Of a stretch of DNA of 64,000 bases, positions 12,451-25,642 are shown piece after piece; position 1 is the first letter of the stretch; every line of letters starts with the position of its first letter. The stretch spans positions 1,674,001-1,738,000 of the forward strand of contig NC_132996.1 of NCBI RefSeq assembly GCF_048564905.1. The letters run 5' to 3'. The position numbers were made by a program, and so were the translations under genes. The notes under the pieces were generated by a model. It saw only the letters and a program-made list of their open reading frames with translations. It was not told the origin of the DNA and did no database searches. The stretch is from Vicugna pacos. Its lineage: Eukaryota > Chordata > Mammalia > Artiodactyla > Camelidae.

Positions 12451-14442
12451 GGCACTTCAAACCGGCACTAGGAAACAGACTGAGAAACCAGAGTAAGGGT
12501 TTCTCCTGCAACCCGTTCCCTTTGTGCTGGATGAACGAACGTCTCTCCACATGCTCAGTTCTGAGAGATAAGTGTGTGTGAAAGCCGTCCTTCACCTAGC
12601 TTGAGGGGAACACAAAGTTTCTTTTCAGTTGCCAGCTCCACTCAATACATATATATGGGGAGGTACAAGCTCCAACTCGGTTTTACAGTGAAAACGGCAG
12701 GCACTTCAAACCGGCACTAGGAAACAGACTGAGAAACCAGAGTAAGGGTTTCTCCTGCAACCCGTTCCCTTTGTGCTGGATGAACGAACGTCTCTCCACA
12801 TGCTCAGTTCTGAGAGATAAGTGTGTGTGAAAGCCGTCCTTCACCTAGCTTGAAGGGAACACAAAGTTTCTTTTCAGTTGACAACTCCACTCCATACATA
12901 TATATGGGGAGGTACAAGCTCCAACTCGGTTTTACAGTGAAAACGGCAGGCACTTCAAACCGGCACTAGGAAACAGACTGAGAAACCAGAGTAAGGGTTT
13001 CTCCTGCAACCCGTTCCCTTTGTGCTGGATGAACGAACGTCTCTCCACATGCTCAGTTCTGAGAGATAAGTGTGTGTGAAAGCCGTCCTTCACCTAGCTT
13101 GAAGGGAACACAAAGTTTCTTTTCAGTTACCAGCTCCACTCCATACATATATATGGGGAGGTACAAGCTCCAACTCGGTTTTACAGTGAAAACGGCAGGC
13201 ACTTCAAACCGGCACTAGGAAACAGACTGAAAAACCAGAGTAAGGGTTTCTCCTGCAGCCCGTTCCCTTTGTGCTGGATGAACGAACGTCTCTCCACATG
13301 CTCAGTTCTGAGAGATAAGTGTGTGTGAAAGCCGTCCTTCACCTAGCTTGAAGGGAACACAAAGTTTCTTTTCAGTTTCAAACTCCACTCCATACATATA
13401 TATGGGGAGGTACAAGCACCACCGCGGTTTTACAGTGAAAACGGCAGGCACTTCAAACCGGCACTAGGAAACAGACTGAGAAACCAGAGTAAGGGTTTCT
13501 CCTGCAACCCGTTCCCTTTGTGCTGGATGAACGAACGTCTCTCCACATACTCAGTTCTGAGAGATAAGTGTGTGTGAAAGTCGTCCTTCACCTAGCTTGA
13601 AGGGAACACAAAGTTTCTTTTAAGTTGCCAACTCCACTCCATACATATATATGGGGAGGTACAAGCTCCAACTCGGTTTTACAGTGAAAACGGCAGGCAC
13701 TTCAATACGGCACTAGGAAACAGACTGAGAAACCAGAGTAAGGGTTTCTCCTGCAACCCGTTCCCTTTGTGCTGGATGAACGAACGCCTCCCCACATGCT
13801 CAGTTCTGAGAGATAAGTGTGTGTGAAAGCCTTCCTTCACCTAGCTTGAAGGGAACACAAAGTTTCTTTTCAGTTGCCAACACCACTCCCTACATATATA
13901 TGGGGAGGTACAAGCTCCAACTCGGTTTTACAGTGAAAACGGCAGGCACTTCAAACCGGCACTAGGAAACAGACTGAGAAACCAGAGTAAGGGTTTCTCC
14001 TGCAACCCGTTCCCTTTGTGCTGGATGAACGAACGTCTCTCCACATCCTCAGTTCAGAGAGATAAGTGTGTGTGCAAGCCGTCCTTCACCTAGCTTGAAG
14101 GGAACACAAAGTTTCTTTTCAGTTGCCAACTCCACTCCATACATATATATGGGGAGATACAAGCTCCAACTCGGTTTTACAGTGAAAACGGCAGGCACTT
14201 TAAACCGGCACTAGGAAGCAGACTGAGAAACCAGAGTTAGGGTTTCCCATGCAAACCGTTCCCTTTGTGCTGGATGAACGAACGTCTCTCCACATGCTCA
14301 GTTCTGAGAGATAAGTGTGTGTGAAAGCCTTCCTTCACCTAGCTTGAAGGGAACACAAAGTTTCTTTTCAGTTGCAAACTCCACTCCATACATATATATG
14401 TGGATGAACAAGCTCCAGCTCGGTTTTACAGTGAAAACGGCA
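12451..14442. repeat. Eight-monomer segment, related to 34103-35845
   Basis: Ordered markers are gagggg with caatac, gacaac, ttaccag, gaaaaacc with caccaccgcgg, catactc with tcgtcc, gcctcccc with accactccctac, and catcctc with gcaagcc. The order is repeated from 34103. The last monomer here (14194) adds ctttaaacc, gttaggg and tgtggatgaac. Confidence 0.8.
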
Positions 14443-17179
14443 GGCACTTCAAACCGGCACTAGGAAACAGACTGAGAAACCAGAGTAAGGGTTTCTCCTG
14501 CAACCCGTTCCCTTTGTGCTGGATGAACGAACGTCTCTCCACATGCTCAGTTCTGAGAGATAAGTGTGTGTGAAAGCCTTCCTTCACCTAGCTTGAAGGG
14601 AACACAAAGTTTCTTTTCAGTTGCCAACACCACTCCCTACATATATATGGGGAGGTACAAGCTCCAACTCGGTTTTACAGTGAAAACGGCAGGCACTTCA
14701 AACCGGCACTAGGAAACAGACTGAGAAACCAGAGTAAGGGTTTCTCCTGCAACCCGTTCCATTTGTGCTGGATGAACGAACGTCTCTCCACATGCTCAGT
14801 TCTGAGAGATAAGTGTGTGCGAAAGCCGTTCTTCACCTAGCTTGAAGGGAACACAAAGTTTCTTTTCAGTTGCCAACTCCACTCCATACATATATATGGG
14901 GAGGAACAAGCTCCAACTCGGTTTTACAGTGAAAACGGCAGGCACTTCAAACCGGCACTAGGAAACATACTGAGAAACCAGAGTAAGGGTTTCTCCTGCA
15001 ACCCGTTCCCTTTGTGCTGGATGAACGAACGTCTCTCCACATGCTCAGTTCTGAGAGATAAGTGTGTGTGAAAGCCGTCCTTCACCTAGCTTGAGGGGAA
15101 CACAAAGTTTCTTTTCAGTTGCCAACTCCACTCAATACATATATGGGGAGGTACAAGCTCCAACTCGGTTTTACAGTGAAAACGGCAGGTACTTCAATCC
15201 GGCACTAGGAAACAGACTGAGAAACCAGAGTAAGGGTTTCTCCTGCAACCCGTTCCCTTTGTGCTGGATGAACGAACGTCTCTCCACATGCTCAGTTGTG
15301 AGAGATAAGTGTGTGTGAAAGCCGTCCTTCACCTAGCTTGAAGGGAACACAAAGTTTCTTTTCGGTTGACAACTCCACTCCATACATATATATGGGGAGG
15401 TACAAGCTCCAACTCGGTTTTACAGTGAAAACGGCAGTCACTTCAAACCGGCACTAGGAAACAGACTGAGAAACCAGAGTAAGGGTTTCTCCTGCAACCC
15501 GTTCCCTTTGTGCTGGATGAACGAACGTCTCTCCACATGCTCAGTTCTGAGAGATAAGTGTGTGTGAAAGCCGTCCTTCACCTAGCTTGAAGGGAACACA
15601 AAGTTTCTTTTCAGTTACCAACTCCACTCCATACATATATATGGGGAGGTACAAGCTCCAACTCGGTTTTACAGTGAAAACGGCAGGCACTTCAAACCGG
15701 CACTAGGAAACAGACTGAGAAACCAGAGTAAGGGTTTCTCCTGCAACCTGTTCCCTTTGTGCTGGATTAAAGAACGTCTCTCCACATGCTCAGTTCTGAG
15801 AGATAAGTGTGTGTGAAAGCCGTCCTTCACCTAGCTTGAAGGGAACACAAAGTTTCTTTTCAGTTTCAAACTCCACTCCATACATATATAAGGGGAGGTA
15901 CAAGCACCACCGCGGTTTTACAGTGAAAACGGCAGGCACTTCAAACCGGCACTAGGAAACACAGTGAGAAACCAGAGTAAGGGTTTCTCCTGCAACGCGT
16001 TCCCTTTGTGCTGGATGAACGAACGTCTCTCCACATGCTCAGTTCTGAGAGATAAGTGTGTGTGAAAGTCGTCCTTCACCTAGCTTGAAGGGAACACAAA
16101 TTTTCTTTTAAGTTGCCAACTCCACTCCATACATATATATGGGGAGGTACAAGCTCCAACTCGGTTTTACAGTGAAAACGGCAGGCACTTCAAACCGGCA
16201 CTAGGAAACACACTGAGAAACCACAGTCAGGGTTTCTCCTGCAACCCGTTCCCTTTGTGCTGGATGAACGAACGTCTCTCCACATGCTCAGTTCTGAGAG
16301 ATAAGTGTGTGTGAAAGCCGTCCTTCACCTAGCTTGAAGGGAACACAAAGTTTCTTTTCAGTTGCCAACTCCACTCCATACATATATATGGGGAGATACA
16401 AGCTCCAACTCGGTTTTACAGTGAAAACGGCAGACACTTCAAACCGGCACTAGGAAACAGACTGAGAAACCAGAGTAAGGGTTTCGCTTGCAACCCGTTC
16501 CCTTTGTGCTGGATGAACGAACGTCTCTCCACATGCTCAGTTCTGAGAGATAAGTGTGTGTGAAAGCCGTCCTTCACCTAGCTTGAAGGGAACACAAAGT
16601 TTCTTTTCAGTTGACAACTCCACTCCATACATATATATGGGGTGGTACAAGCTCCAACTCGGTTTTACAGTGAAAACGGCAGGCACTTCATACCGGCACT
16701 AGGAAACAGACTGAGAAACCAGAGTAAGGGTTTCTCATGCAACCCGTTCCCTTTGTGCTGGATGAACGAACGTCTCTCCACATGCTCAGTTCTGAGAGAT
16801 AAGTGTGTGTGAAAGCCGTACTTCACCTAGCTTGAAGGGAACACAAAGTTTCTTTTCAGTTACCAACTCCACTCCATACATATATATGGGGAGGTACAAG
16901 CTCCAACTCGGTTTTACAGTGAAAACGGCAGGCACTTCAAACCGGCACTAGGAAACAGACTGAGAAACCAGAGTAAGGGTTTCTCCTGCAACCCGTTCCC
17001 TTTGTGCTGGATGAACGAACGTCTCTCCACATGCTCAGTTCTGAGAGATAAGTGTGTGTGAAAGCCGTCCTTCACCTAGCTTGAAGGGAACACAAAGTTT
17101 CTTTTCAGTTTAAAACTCCACTCCATACATATATATGGGGAGGTACAAGCACCACCGCGGTTTTACAGTGAAAACGGCA
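14443..17179. repeat. HOR block C, copy 1 (11-mer, 2737 bp)
   Basis: Eleven monomers. One has a 2-base loss in the ta run near 15141. Markers are ggtacttcaatcc (15188), tcggttgac (about 15362), gcagtcac (about 15434), ggattaaag (about 15764), tataagggg (about 15887), caacgcg (about 15994), cacagtcagg (about 16222) and cataccgg (about 16689). They recur at 2739-base spacing in the next copy. Confidence 0.9.
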
Positions 17180-20100
17180 GGCACTTCAAACCGGCACTAG
17201 GAAACAGACTGAGAAACCAGAGTAAGGGTTTCTCCTGCAACCCGTTCCCTTTGTGCTGGATGAACGAACGTCTCTCCACATGCTCAGTTCTGAGAGATAA
17301 GTGTGTGTGAAAGCCTTCCTTCACCTAGCTTGAAGGGAACACAAAGTTTCTTTTCAGTTGCCAACACCACTCCCTACATATATATGGGGAGGTACAAGCT
17401 CCAACTCGGTTTTACAGTGAAAACGGCAGGCACTTCAAACCGGCACTAGGAAACAGACTGAGAAACCAGAGTAAGGGTTTCTCCTGCAACCCGTTCCCTT
17501 TGTGCTGGATGAACGAACGTCTCTCCACATGCTCTGTTCTGAGAGATAAGTGTGTGCGAAAGCCGTCCTTCACCTAGCTTGAAGGGAACACAAAGTTTCT
17601 TTTCAGTTGCCAACTCCACTCCATACATATATATGGGGAGGAACAAGCTCCAACTCGGTTTTACAGTGAAAACGGCAGGCACTTCAAACCGGCACTAGGA
17701 AACATACTGAGAAACCAGAGTAAGGGTTTCTCCTGCAACCCGTTCCCTTTGTGCTGGATGAACGAACGTCTCTCCACATGCTCAGTTCTGAGAGATAAGT
17801 GTGTGTGAAAGCCGTCCTTCACCTAGCTTGAGGGGAACACAAAGTTTCTTTTCAGTTGCCAACTCCACTCAATACATATATATGGGGAGGTACAAGCTCC
17901 AACTCGGTTTTACAGTGAAAACGGCAGGTACTTCAATCCGGCACTAGGAAACAGACTGAGAAACCAGAGTAAGGGTTTCTCCTGCAACCCGTTCCCTTTG
18001 TGCTGGATGAACGAACGTCTCTCCACATGCTCAGTTGTGAGAGATAAGTGTGTGTGAAAGCCGTCCTTCACCTAGCTTGAAGGGAACACAAAGTTTCTTT
18101 TCGGTTGACAACTCCACTCCATACATATATATGGGGAGGTACAAGCTCCAACTCGGTTTTACAGTGAAAACGGCAGTCACTTCAAACCGGCACTAGGAAA
18201 CAGACTGAGAAACCAGAGTAAGGGTTTCTCCTGCAACCCGTTCCCTTTGTGCTGGATGAACGAACGTCTCTCCACATGCTCAGTTCTGAGAGATAAGTGT
18301 GTGTGAAAGCCGTCCTTCACCTAGCTTGAAGGGAACACAAAGTTTCTTTTCAGTTACCAACTCCACTCCATACATATATATGGGGAGGTACAAGCTCCAA
18401 CTCGGTTTTACAGTGAAAACGGCAGGCACTTCAAACCGGCACTAGGAAACAGACTGAGAAACCAGAGTAAGGGTTTCTCCTGCAACCTGTTCCCTTTGTG
18501 CTGGATTAAAGAACGTCTCTCCACATGCTCAGTTCTGAGAGATAAGTGTGTGTGAAAGCCGTCCTTCACCTAGCTTCAAGGGAACACAAAGTTTCTTTTC
18601 AGTTTCAAACTCCACTGCATACATATATAAGGGGAGGTACAAGCACCACCGCGGTTTTACAGTGAAAACGGCAGGCACTTCAAACCGGCACTAGGAAACA
18701 CAGTGAGAAACCAGAGTAAGGGTTTCTCCTGCAACGCGTTCCCTTTGTGCTGGATGAACGAACGTCTCTCCACATGCTCAGTTCTGAGAGATAAGTGTGT
18801 GTGAAAGTCGTCCTTCACCTAGCTTGAAGGGAACACAAATTTTCTTTTAAGTTGCCAACTCCACTCCATACATATATATGGGGAGGTACAAGCTCCAACT
18901 CGGTTTTACAGTGAAAACGGCAGGCACTTCAAACCGGCACTAGGAAACACACTGAGAAACCACAGTCAGGGTTTCTCCTGCAACCCGTTCCCTTTGTGCT
19001 GGATGAACGAACGTCTCTCCACATGCTCAGTTCTGAGAGATAAGTGTGTGTGAAAGCCGTCCTTCACCTAGCTTGAAGGGAACACAAAGTTTCTTTTCAG
19101 TTGCCAACTCCACTCCATACATATATATGGGGAGATACAAGCTCCAACTCGGTTTTACAGTGAAAACGGCAGACACTTCAAACCGGCACTAGGAAACAGA
19201 CTGAGAAACCAGAGTAAGGGTTTCGCTTGCAACCCGTTCCCTTTGTGCTGGATGAACGAACGTCTCTCCACATGCTCAGTTCTGAGAGATAAGTGTGTGT
19301 GAAAGCTGTCCTTCACCTAGCTTGAAGGGAACACAAAGTTTCTTTTCAGTTGACAACTCCACTCCATACATATATATGGGGAGGTACAAGCTCCAACTCG
19401 GTTTTACAGTGAAAACGGCAGGCACTTCATACCAGCACTAGGAAACAGACTGAGAAACCAGAGTAAGGGTTTCTCATGCAACCCGTTCCCTTTGTGCTGG
19501 ATGAACGAACGTCTCTCCACATGCTCAGTTCTGAGAGATAAGTGTGTGTGAAAGCCGTACTTCACCTAGCTTGAAGGGAACACAAAGTTTCTTTTCAGTT
19601 ACCAACTCCACTCCATACATATATATGGGGAGGTACAAGCTCCAACTCGGTTTTACAGTGAAAACGGCAGGCACTTCAAACCGGCACTAGGAAACACACT
19701 GAGAAACCACAGTCAGGGTTTCTCCTGCAACCCTTTCCCTTTGTGCTGGATGAACGAACGTCTCTCCACATGCTCAGTTCTGAGAGATAAGTGTGTGTGA
19801 AAGCCGTCCTTCACCTAGCTTGAAGGGAACACAAAGTTTCTTTTCAGTTGCCAACTCCACTCCATACATATATATGGGGAGATACAAGCTCCAACTCGGT
19901 TTTACAGTGAAAACGGCAGACACTTCAAACCGGCACTAGGAAACAGACTGAGAAACCAGAGTAAGGGTTTCGCTTGCAACCCGTTCCCTTTGTGCTGGAT
20001 GAACGAACGTCTCTCCACATGCTCAGTTCTGAGAGATAAGTGTGTGTGAAAGCCGTCCTTCACCTAGCTTGAAGGGAACACAAAGTTTCTTTTCAGTTGA

Positions 20101-20665
20101 CAACTCCACTCCATACATATATATGGGGAGGTACAAGCTCCAACTCGGTTTTACAGTGAAAACGGCAGGCACTTCATACCAGCACTAGGAAACAGACTGA
20201 GAAACCAGAGTAAGGGTTTCTCATGCAACCCGTTCCCTTTGTGCTGGATGAACGAACGTCTCTCCACATGCTCAGTTCTGAGAGATAAGTGTGTGTGAAA
20301 GCCGTACTTCACCTAGCTTGAAGGGAACACAAAGTTTCTTTTCAGTTACCAACTCCACTCCATACATATATATGGGGAGGTACAAGCTCCAACTCGGTTT
20401 TACAGTGAAAACGGCAGGCACTTCAAACCGGCACTAGGAAACAGACTGAGAAACCAGAGTAAGGGTTTCTCCTGCAACCCGTTCCCTTTGTGCTGGATGA
20501 ACGAACGTCTCTCCACATGCTCAGTTCTGAGAGATAAGTGTGTGTGAAAGCCGTCCTTCACCTAGCTTGAAGGGAACACAAAGTTTCTTTTCAGTTTAAA
20601 ACTCCACTCCATACATATATATGGGGAGGTACAAGCACCACCGCGGTTTTACAGTGAAAACGGCA
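17180..20665. repeat. HOR block C, copy 2 (11-mer plus a 3-mer duplication, 3486 bp)
   Basis: This is the second copy of the 11-mer. It carries the same private marks at 17927, about 18503, about 18626, about 18735 and about 18960, and lacks the 2-base loss of copy 1. Three of its monomers (18923-19669) are tandemly duplicated at 19670-20416, which lengthens the unit to 14 monomers. The closing monomer at 20417 (gtttaaaac with caccaccgcgg) matches 16931. Confidence 0.9.
18923..20416. repeat. Tandem 3-mer duplication (2 x 747 bp)
   Basis: Monomers 18923, 19172 and 19421 are repeated as 19670, 19919 and 20168. Shared marks are cacagtcagg, gcagacac with cgcttgc, and cataccagc with ctcatgc. The mark cataccagc is private to this pair, because the 11-mer copy upstream has cataccggc, so the duplication came after that change. 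Confidence 0.92.
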
Positions 20666-22157
20666 GGCACTTCAAACCGGCACTAGGAAACAGACTGAGA
20701 AACCAGAGTAAGGGTTTCTCCTGCAACCCGTTCCCTTTGTGCTGGATGAACGAACGTCTCTCCACATGCTCAGTTCTGAGAGATAAGTGTGTGTGAAAGT
20801 CGTCCTTCACCTAGCTTGAAGGGAACACAAAGTTTCTTTTAAGTTGCCAACTCCACTCCATACATATATATGGGGAGGTACAAGCTCCAACTCGGTTTTA
20901 CAGTGAAAACGGCAGGCACTTCAAACCGGCACTAGGAAACAGACTGAGAAACCAGAGTAAGGGTTTCTCCTGCAACCCGTTCCCTTTGTGCTGGATGAAC
21001 GAACGTCTCTCCACATGCTCAGTTCTGAGAGATAAGTGTGTGTGAAAGCCGACCTACACCTATCTTGAAGGGAACACAAAGTTTCTTTTCAGTTGCCAAC
21101 TCCACCCCATACATATATATGGGGAGGTAGAAGCTCCAACTCGGTTTTACAGTGAAAACGGCAGGCACTTCAATACGGCACTAGGAAACAGACTGAGAAA
21201 CCAAGTAAGGGTTTCTCCTGCAACCCGTTCCCTTTGTGCTGGATGAACGAACGTCTCCCCACATGCTCAGTTCTGAGAGATAAGTGTGTGTGAAAGCCTT
21301 CCTTCACCTAGCTTGAAGGGAACACAAAGTTTCTTTTCAGTTGTCAACACCACTCCCTACATATATATGGGGAGGTACAAGCTCCAACTCGGTTTTACAG
21401 TGAAAACGGCAGGCACTTCAAACCGGCACTAGGAAACAGACTGAGAAACCAGAGTAAGGGTTTCTCCTGCAACCCGTTCCCTTTGTGCTGGATGAACGAA
21501 CGTCTCTCCACATGCTCAGTTCTGAGAGATAAGTGTGTGTGAAAGTCGTCCTTCACCTAGCTTGAAGGGAACACAAAGTTTCTTTTAAGTTGCCAACTCC
21601 ACTCCATACATATATATGGGGAGGTACAAGCTCCAACTCGGTTTTACAGTGAAAACGGCAGGCACTTCAAACCGGCACTAGGAAACAGACTGAGAAACCA
21701 GAGTAAGGGTTTCTCCTGCAACCCGTTCCCTTTGTGCTGGATGAACGAACGTCTCTCCACATGCTCAGTTCTGAGAGATAAGTGTGTGTGAAAGCCGACC
21801 TACACCTATCTTGAAGGGAACACAAAGTTTCTTTTCAGTTGCCAACTCCACCCCATACATATATATGGGGAGGTAGAAGCTCCAACTCGGTTTTACAGTG
21901 AAAACGGCAGGCACTTCAATACGGCACTAGGAAACAGACTGAGAAACCAAGTAAGGGTTTCTCCTGCAACCCGTTCCCTTTGTGCTGGATGAACGAACGT
22001 CTCCCCACATGCTCAGTTCTGAGAGATAAGTGTGTGTGAAAGCCTTCCTTCACCTAGCTTGAATGGAACACAAAGTTTCTTTTCAGTTGTCAACACCACT
22101 CCCTACATATATATGGGGAGGTACAAGCTCCAACTCGGTTTTACAGTGAAAACGGCA
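20666..22157. repeat. Tandem 3-mer duplication (2 x 746 bp)
   Basis: The order is tcgtcc with ttttaagtt, cgacctacac with accccat, and a 248-base monomer with aaaccaagtaagg and gttgtcaac. It occurs at 20666-21411 and 21412-22157. The one-base loss in aaaccaag is at the same place in both copies (about 21201 and 21947), so it predates the duplication. Confidence 0.93.
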
Positions 22158-22405
22158 GGCACTTCAAACCGGCACTAGGAAACAGACTGAGAAACCAAGT
22201 AAGGGTTTCTCCTGCAACCCGTTCCCTTTGTGCTGGATGAACGAACGTCTCCCCACATGCTCAGTTCTGAGAGATAAGTGTGTGTGAAAGCCTTCCTTCA
22301 CCTAGCTTGAAGGGAACACAAAGTTTCTTTTCAGTTGTCAACACCACTCCCTACATATATATGGGGAGGTACAAGCTCCAACTCGGTTTTACAGTGAAAA
22401 CGGCA
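22158..22405 (+). repeat. Extra 248-bp monomer, third copy of the aaaccaag type
   Basis: This single monomer follows the 3-mer pair and repeats its last member, including the one-base loss (about 22195), ctccccac and gttgtcaac. It shows a one-monomer duplication on top of the three-monomer event. Confidence 0.9.
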
Positions 22406-22903
22406 GGCACTTCAAACCGGCACTAGGAAGCAGACTGAGAAACCAGAGTTAGGGTTTCCCCTGCAACCCGTTCCCTTTGTGCTGGATGAACGAACGTCTC
22501 TCCACATGCTCAGTTCTGAGAGATAAGTGTGTGTGAAAGCCTTCCTTCACCTAGCTTGAAGGGAACACAAAGTTTCTTTCCAGTTGCAAACTCCACTCCA
22601 TACATATATATGGGGAGGAACAAGCTCCAACTCGGTTTTACAGTGAAAACGGCAGGCACTTCAAACCGGCACTAGGAAGCAGACTGAGAAACCAGAGTAA
22701 GGGTTTCGCTTGCAACCCGTTCCCTTTGTGCTGGATGAACGAACGTCTCTCCACATGCTCAGTTCTGAGAGATAAGTGTGTGCGAAAGCCGTCCTTCACC
22801 TAGCTTGAAGGGAACACAAAGTTTCTTTTCAGTTGCAAACTCCACTCCATTCATATATATGTGGATGAACAAGCTCCAACTCGGTTTTACAGTGAAAACG
22901 GCA
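22406..22903. repeat. Two-monomer cassette, shared with 37340 and 41324
   Basis: The first monomer has ggaagcag, gttaggg, gtttcccc and tttccagtt. The second has ggaagcag, cgcttgc, gtgtgcg, ccattcat and tgtggatgaac. The rare marks tttccagtt and ccattcat recur together only at 37340-37837 and 41324-41821, about 15 and 19 kb away. Confidence 0.85.
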
Positions 22904-23152
22904 GGCACTTCAAACCGGCACTAGGAAACAGACTGAGAAACCAGAGTAAGGGTTTCTCCTGCAACCCGTTCCCTTTGTGCTGGATGAACGAACGTCTCTC
23001 CACATGCTCAGTTCTGAGAGATAAGTGTGTGTGAAAGCCGACCTACACCTATCTTGAAGGGAACACAAAGTTTCTTTTCAGTTGCCAACTCCACTCCATA
23101 CATATATATGGGGAGGTAGAAGCTCCAACTCGGTTTTACAGTGAAAACGGCA
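22904..23152 (+). repeat. Single cgacctacac-type monomer
   Basis: This monomer joins the two-monomer cassette to the 5-mer pair. It has cgacctacac and gtagaagc but ccactccat rather than accccat, which matches the forms at 39581, 43565 and 44561. Confidence 0.75.
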
Positions 23153-25642
23153 GGCACTTCAATCCGGCACTAGGAAACAGACTGAGAAACCAGAGTAAGG
23201 GTTTCTCCTGCAACCCGTTCCCTTTGTGCTGGATGAACGAACGTCTCCCCACATGCTCAGTTCTGAGAGATAAGTGTGTGTGAAAGCCTTCCTTCACCTA
23301 GCTTGAAGGGAACACAAAGTTTCTTTTCAGTTGCCAACACCACTCCCTACATATATATGGGGAGGTACAAGCTCCAACTCGGTTTTACAGTGAAAACGGC
23401 AGGCACTTCAAACCGGCACTAGGAAACAGACTGAGAAACCAGAGTAAGGGTTTCTCCTGCAACCCGTTCCCTTTGTGCTGGATGAACGAACGTCTCTCCA
23501 CATGCTCAGTTCTGAGAGATAAGTGTGTGTGAAAGCCGTCCTTCACCTAGCTTGAAGGGAACACGAAGTTTCTTTTCAGTTGCCAACTCCACTCCATACA
23601 TATATATGGGGAGGTACAAGCTCCAACTCGGTTTTACAGTGAAAACGGCAGGCACTTCAAACCGGCACTAGGAAACAGACTGAGAAACCAGAGTAAGGGT
23701 TTCTCCTGCAACCCGTTCCCTTTGGGCTGGATGAACGAACGTCTCTCCACATGCTCAGTTCTGAGAGATAAGTGTGTGTGAAAGCCGACCTTCACCTAGC
23801 TTGAGGGGAACACAAAGTTTCTTTTCAGTTGCCAACTCCACTCCGTACATATATATGGGGAGGTACAAGCTCCAACTCGGTTTTACAGTGAAAACGGCAG
23901 GCACTTCAAACCGGCACTAGGAAACAGACTGAGAAACCAGAGTAAGGGTTTCTCCTGCAACCCGTTCCCTTTGTGCTGGATGAACGAACGTCTCTCCACA
24001 TGCTCAGTTCTGAGAGATAAGTGTGTGTGAAAGCCGTCCTTCACCTAGCTTGAAGGGAACACAAAGTTTCTTTTCAGTTGCCAACTCCACCCCATACATA
24101 TATATGGGGAGGTAGAAGCTCCAACTCGGTTTTACAGTGAAAACGGCAGGCACTTCAATCCGGCACTAGGAAACAGACTGAGAAACCAGAGTTAGGGTTT
24201 CCCCTGCAACCCGTTCCCTTTGTGCTGGATGAACGAACGTCTCTCCACATGCTCAGTTCTGAGAGATAAGTGTGTGTGAAAGCCGTCCTTCACCTAGCTT
24301 GAAGGGAACACAAATTTTCTTTTAATTTGCCAACTCCACTCCATACATATATATGGGGAGGTACAAGCTCCAACTCGGTTTTACAGTGAAAACGGCAGGC
24401 ACTTCAAACCGGCACTAGGAAACAGACTGAGAAACCAGAGTAAGGGTTTCTCCTGCAACCCGTTCCCTTTGTGCTGGATGAACGAACGTCTCCCCACATG
24501 CTCAGTTCTGAGAGATAAGTGTGTGTGAAAGCCTTCCTTCACCTAGCTTGAAGGGAACACAAAGTTTCTTTTCAGTTGCCAACACCACTCCCTACATATA
24601 TATGGGGAGGTACAAGCTCCAACTCGGTTTTACAGTGAAAACGGCAGGCACTTCAAACCGGCACTAGGAAACAGACTGAGAAACCAGAGTAAGGGTTTCT
24701 CCTGCAACCCGTTCCCTTTGTGCTGGATGAACGAACGTCTCTCCACATGCTCAGTTCTGAGAGATAAGTGTGTGTGAAAGCCGTCCTTCACCTAGCTTGA
24801 AGGGAACACGAAGTTTCTTTTCAGTTGGCAACTCCACTCCATACATATATATGGGGAGGTACAAGCTCCAACTCGGTTTTACAGTGAAAACGGCAGGCAC
24901 TTCAAACCGGCACTAGGAAAAAGACTGAGAAACCAGAGTAAGGGTTTCTCCTGCAACCCGTTCCCTTTGGGCTGGATGAACGAACGTCTCTCCACATGCT
25001 CAGTTCTGAGAGATAAGTGTGTGTGAAAGCCGTCCTTCACCTAGCTTGAGGGGAACACAAAGTTTCTTTTCAGTTGCCAACTCCACTCCGTACATATATA
25101 TGGGGAGGTACAAGCTCCAACTCGGTTTTACAGTGAAAACGGCAGGCACTTCAAACCGGCACTAGGAAACAGACTGAGAAACCAGAGTAAGGGTTTCTCC
25201 TGCAAACCGTTCCCTTTGTGCTGGATGAACGAACGTCTCTCCACATGCTCAGTTCTGAGAGATAAGTGTGTGTGAAAGCCGTCCTTCACCTAGCTTGAAG
25301 GGAACACAAAGTTTCTTTTCAGTTGCCAACTCCACCCCATACATATATATGGGGAGGTAGAAGCTCCAACTCGGTTTTACAGTGAAAACGGCAGGCACTT
25401 CAATCCGGCACTAGGAAACAGACTGAGAAACCAGACTAAGGGTTTCTCCTGCAACCCGTTCCCTTTGTGCTGGATGAACGAACGTCTCTCCACATGCTCA
25501 GTTCTGAGAGATAAGTGTGTGTGAAAGCCTTCCTTCACCTAGCTTGAAGGGAACACAAAGTTTCTTTTCAGTTGCCAACACCACTCCCTACATATATATG
25601 GGGAGGTACAAGCTCCAACTCGGTTTTACAGTGAAAACGGCA
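23153..25642. repeat. Tandem 5-mer duplication (2 x 1245 bp)
   Basis: Copies are 23153-24397 and 24398-25642. Shared marks in order are ctccccac with accactccctac, aacacgaag, tttgggctgg with ccgtac, accccat with gtagaagc, and a caatcc-start monomer. The fifth members differ: 24149 has gttaggg and ttttaattt, while 25394 has agactaag and accactccctac. The second copy's edge has therefore been replaced or rearranged. Confidence 0.85.

Noticed and set aside
24190-24200. Telomere-like ttagggttt in gttaggg monomers
   Set aside because: It occurs once per monomer in a minority of copies and arises from one substitution in agtaagggttt. It is never tandem, so it is not telomeric repeat.
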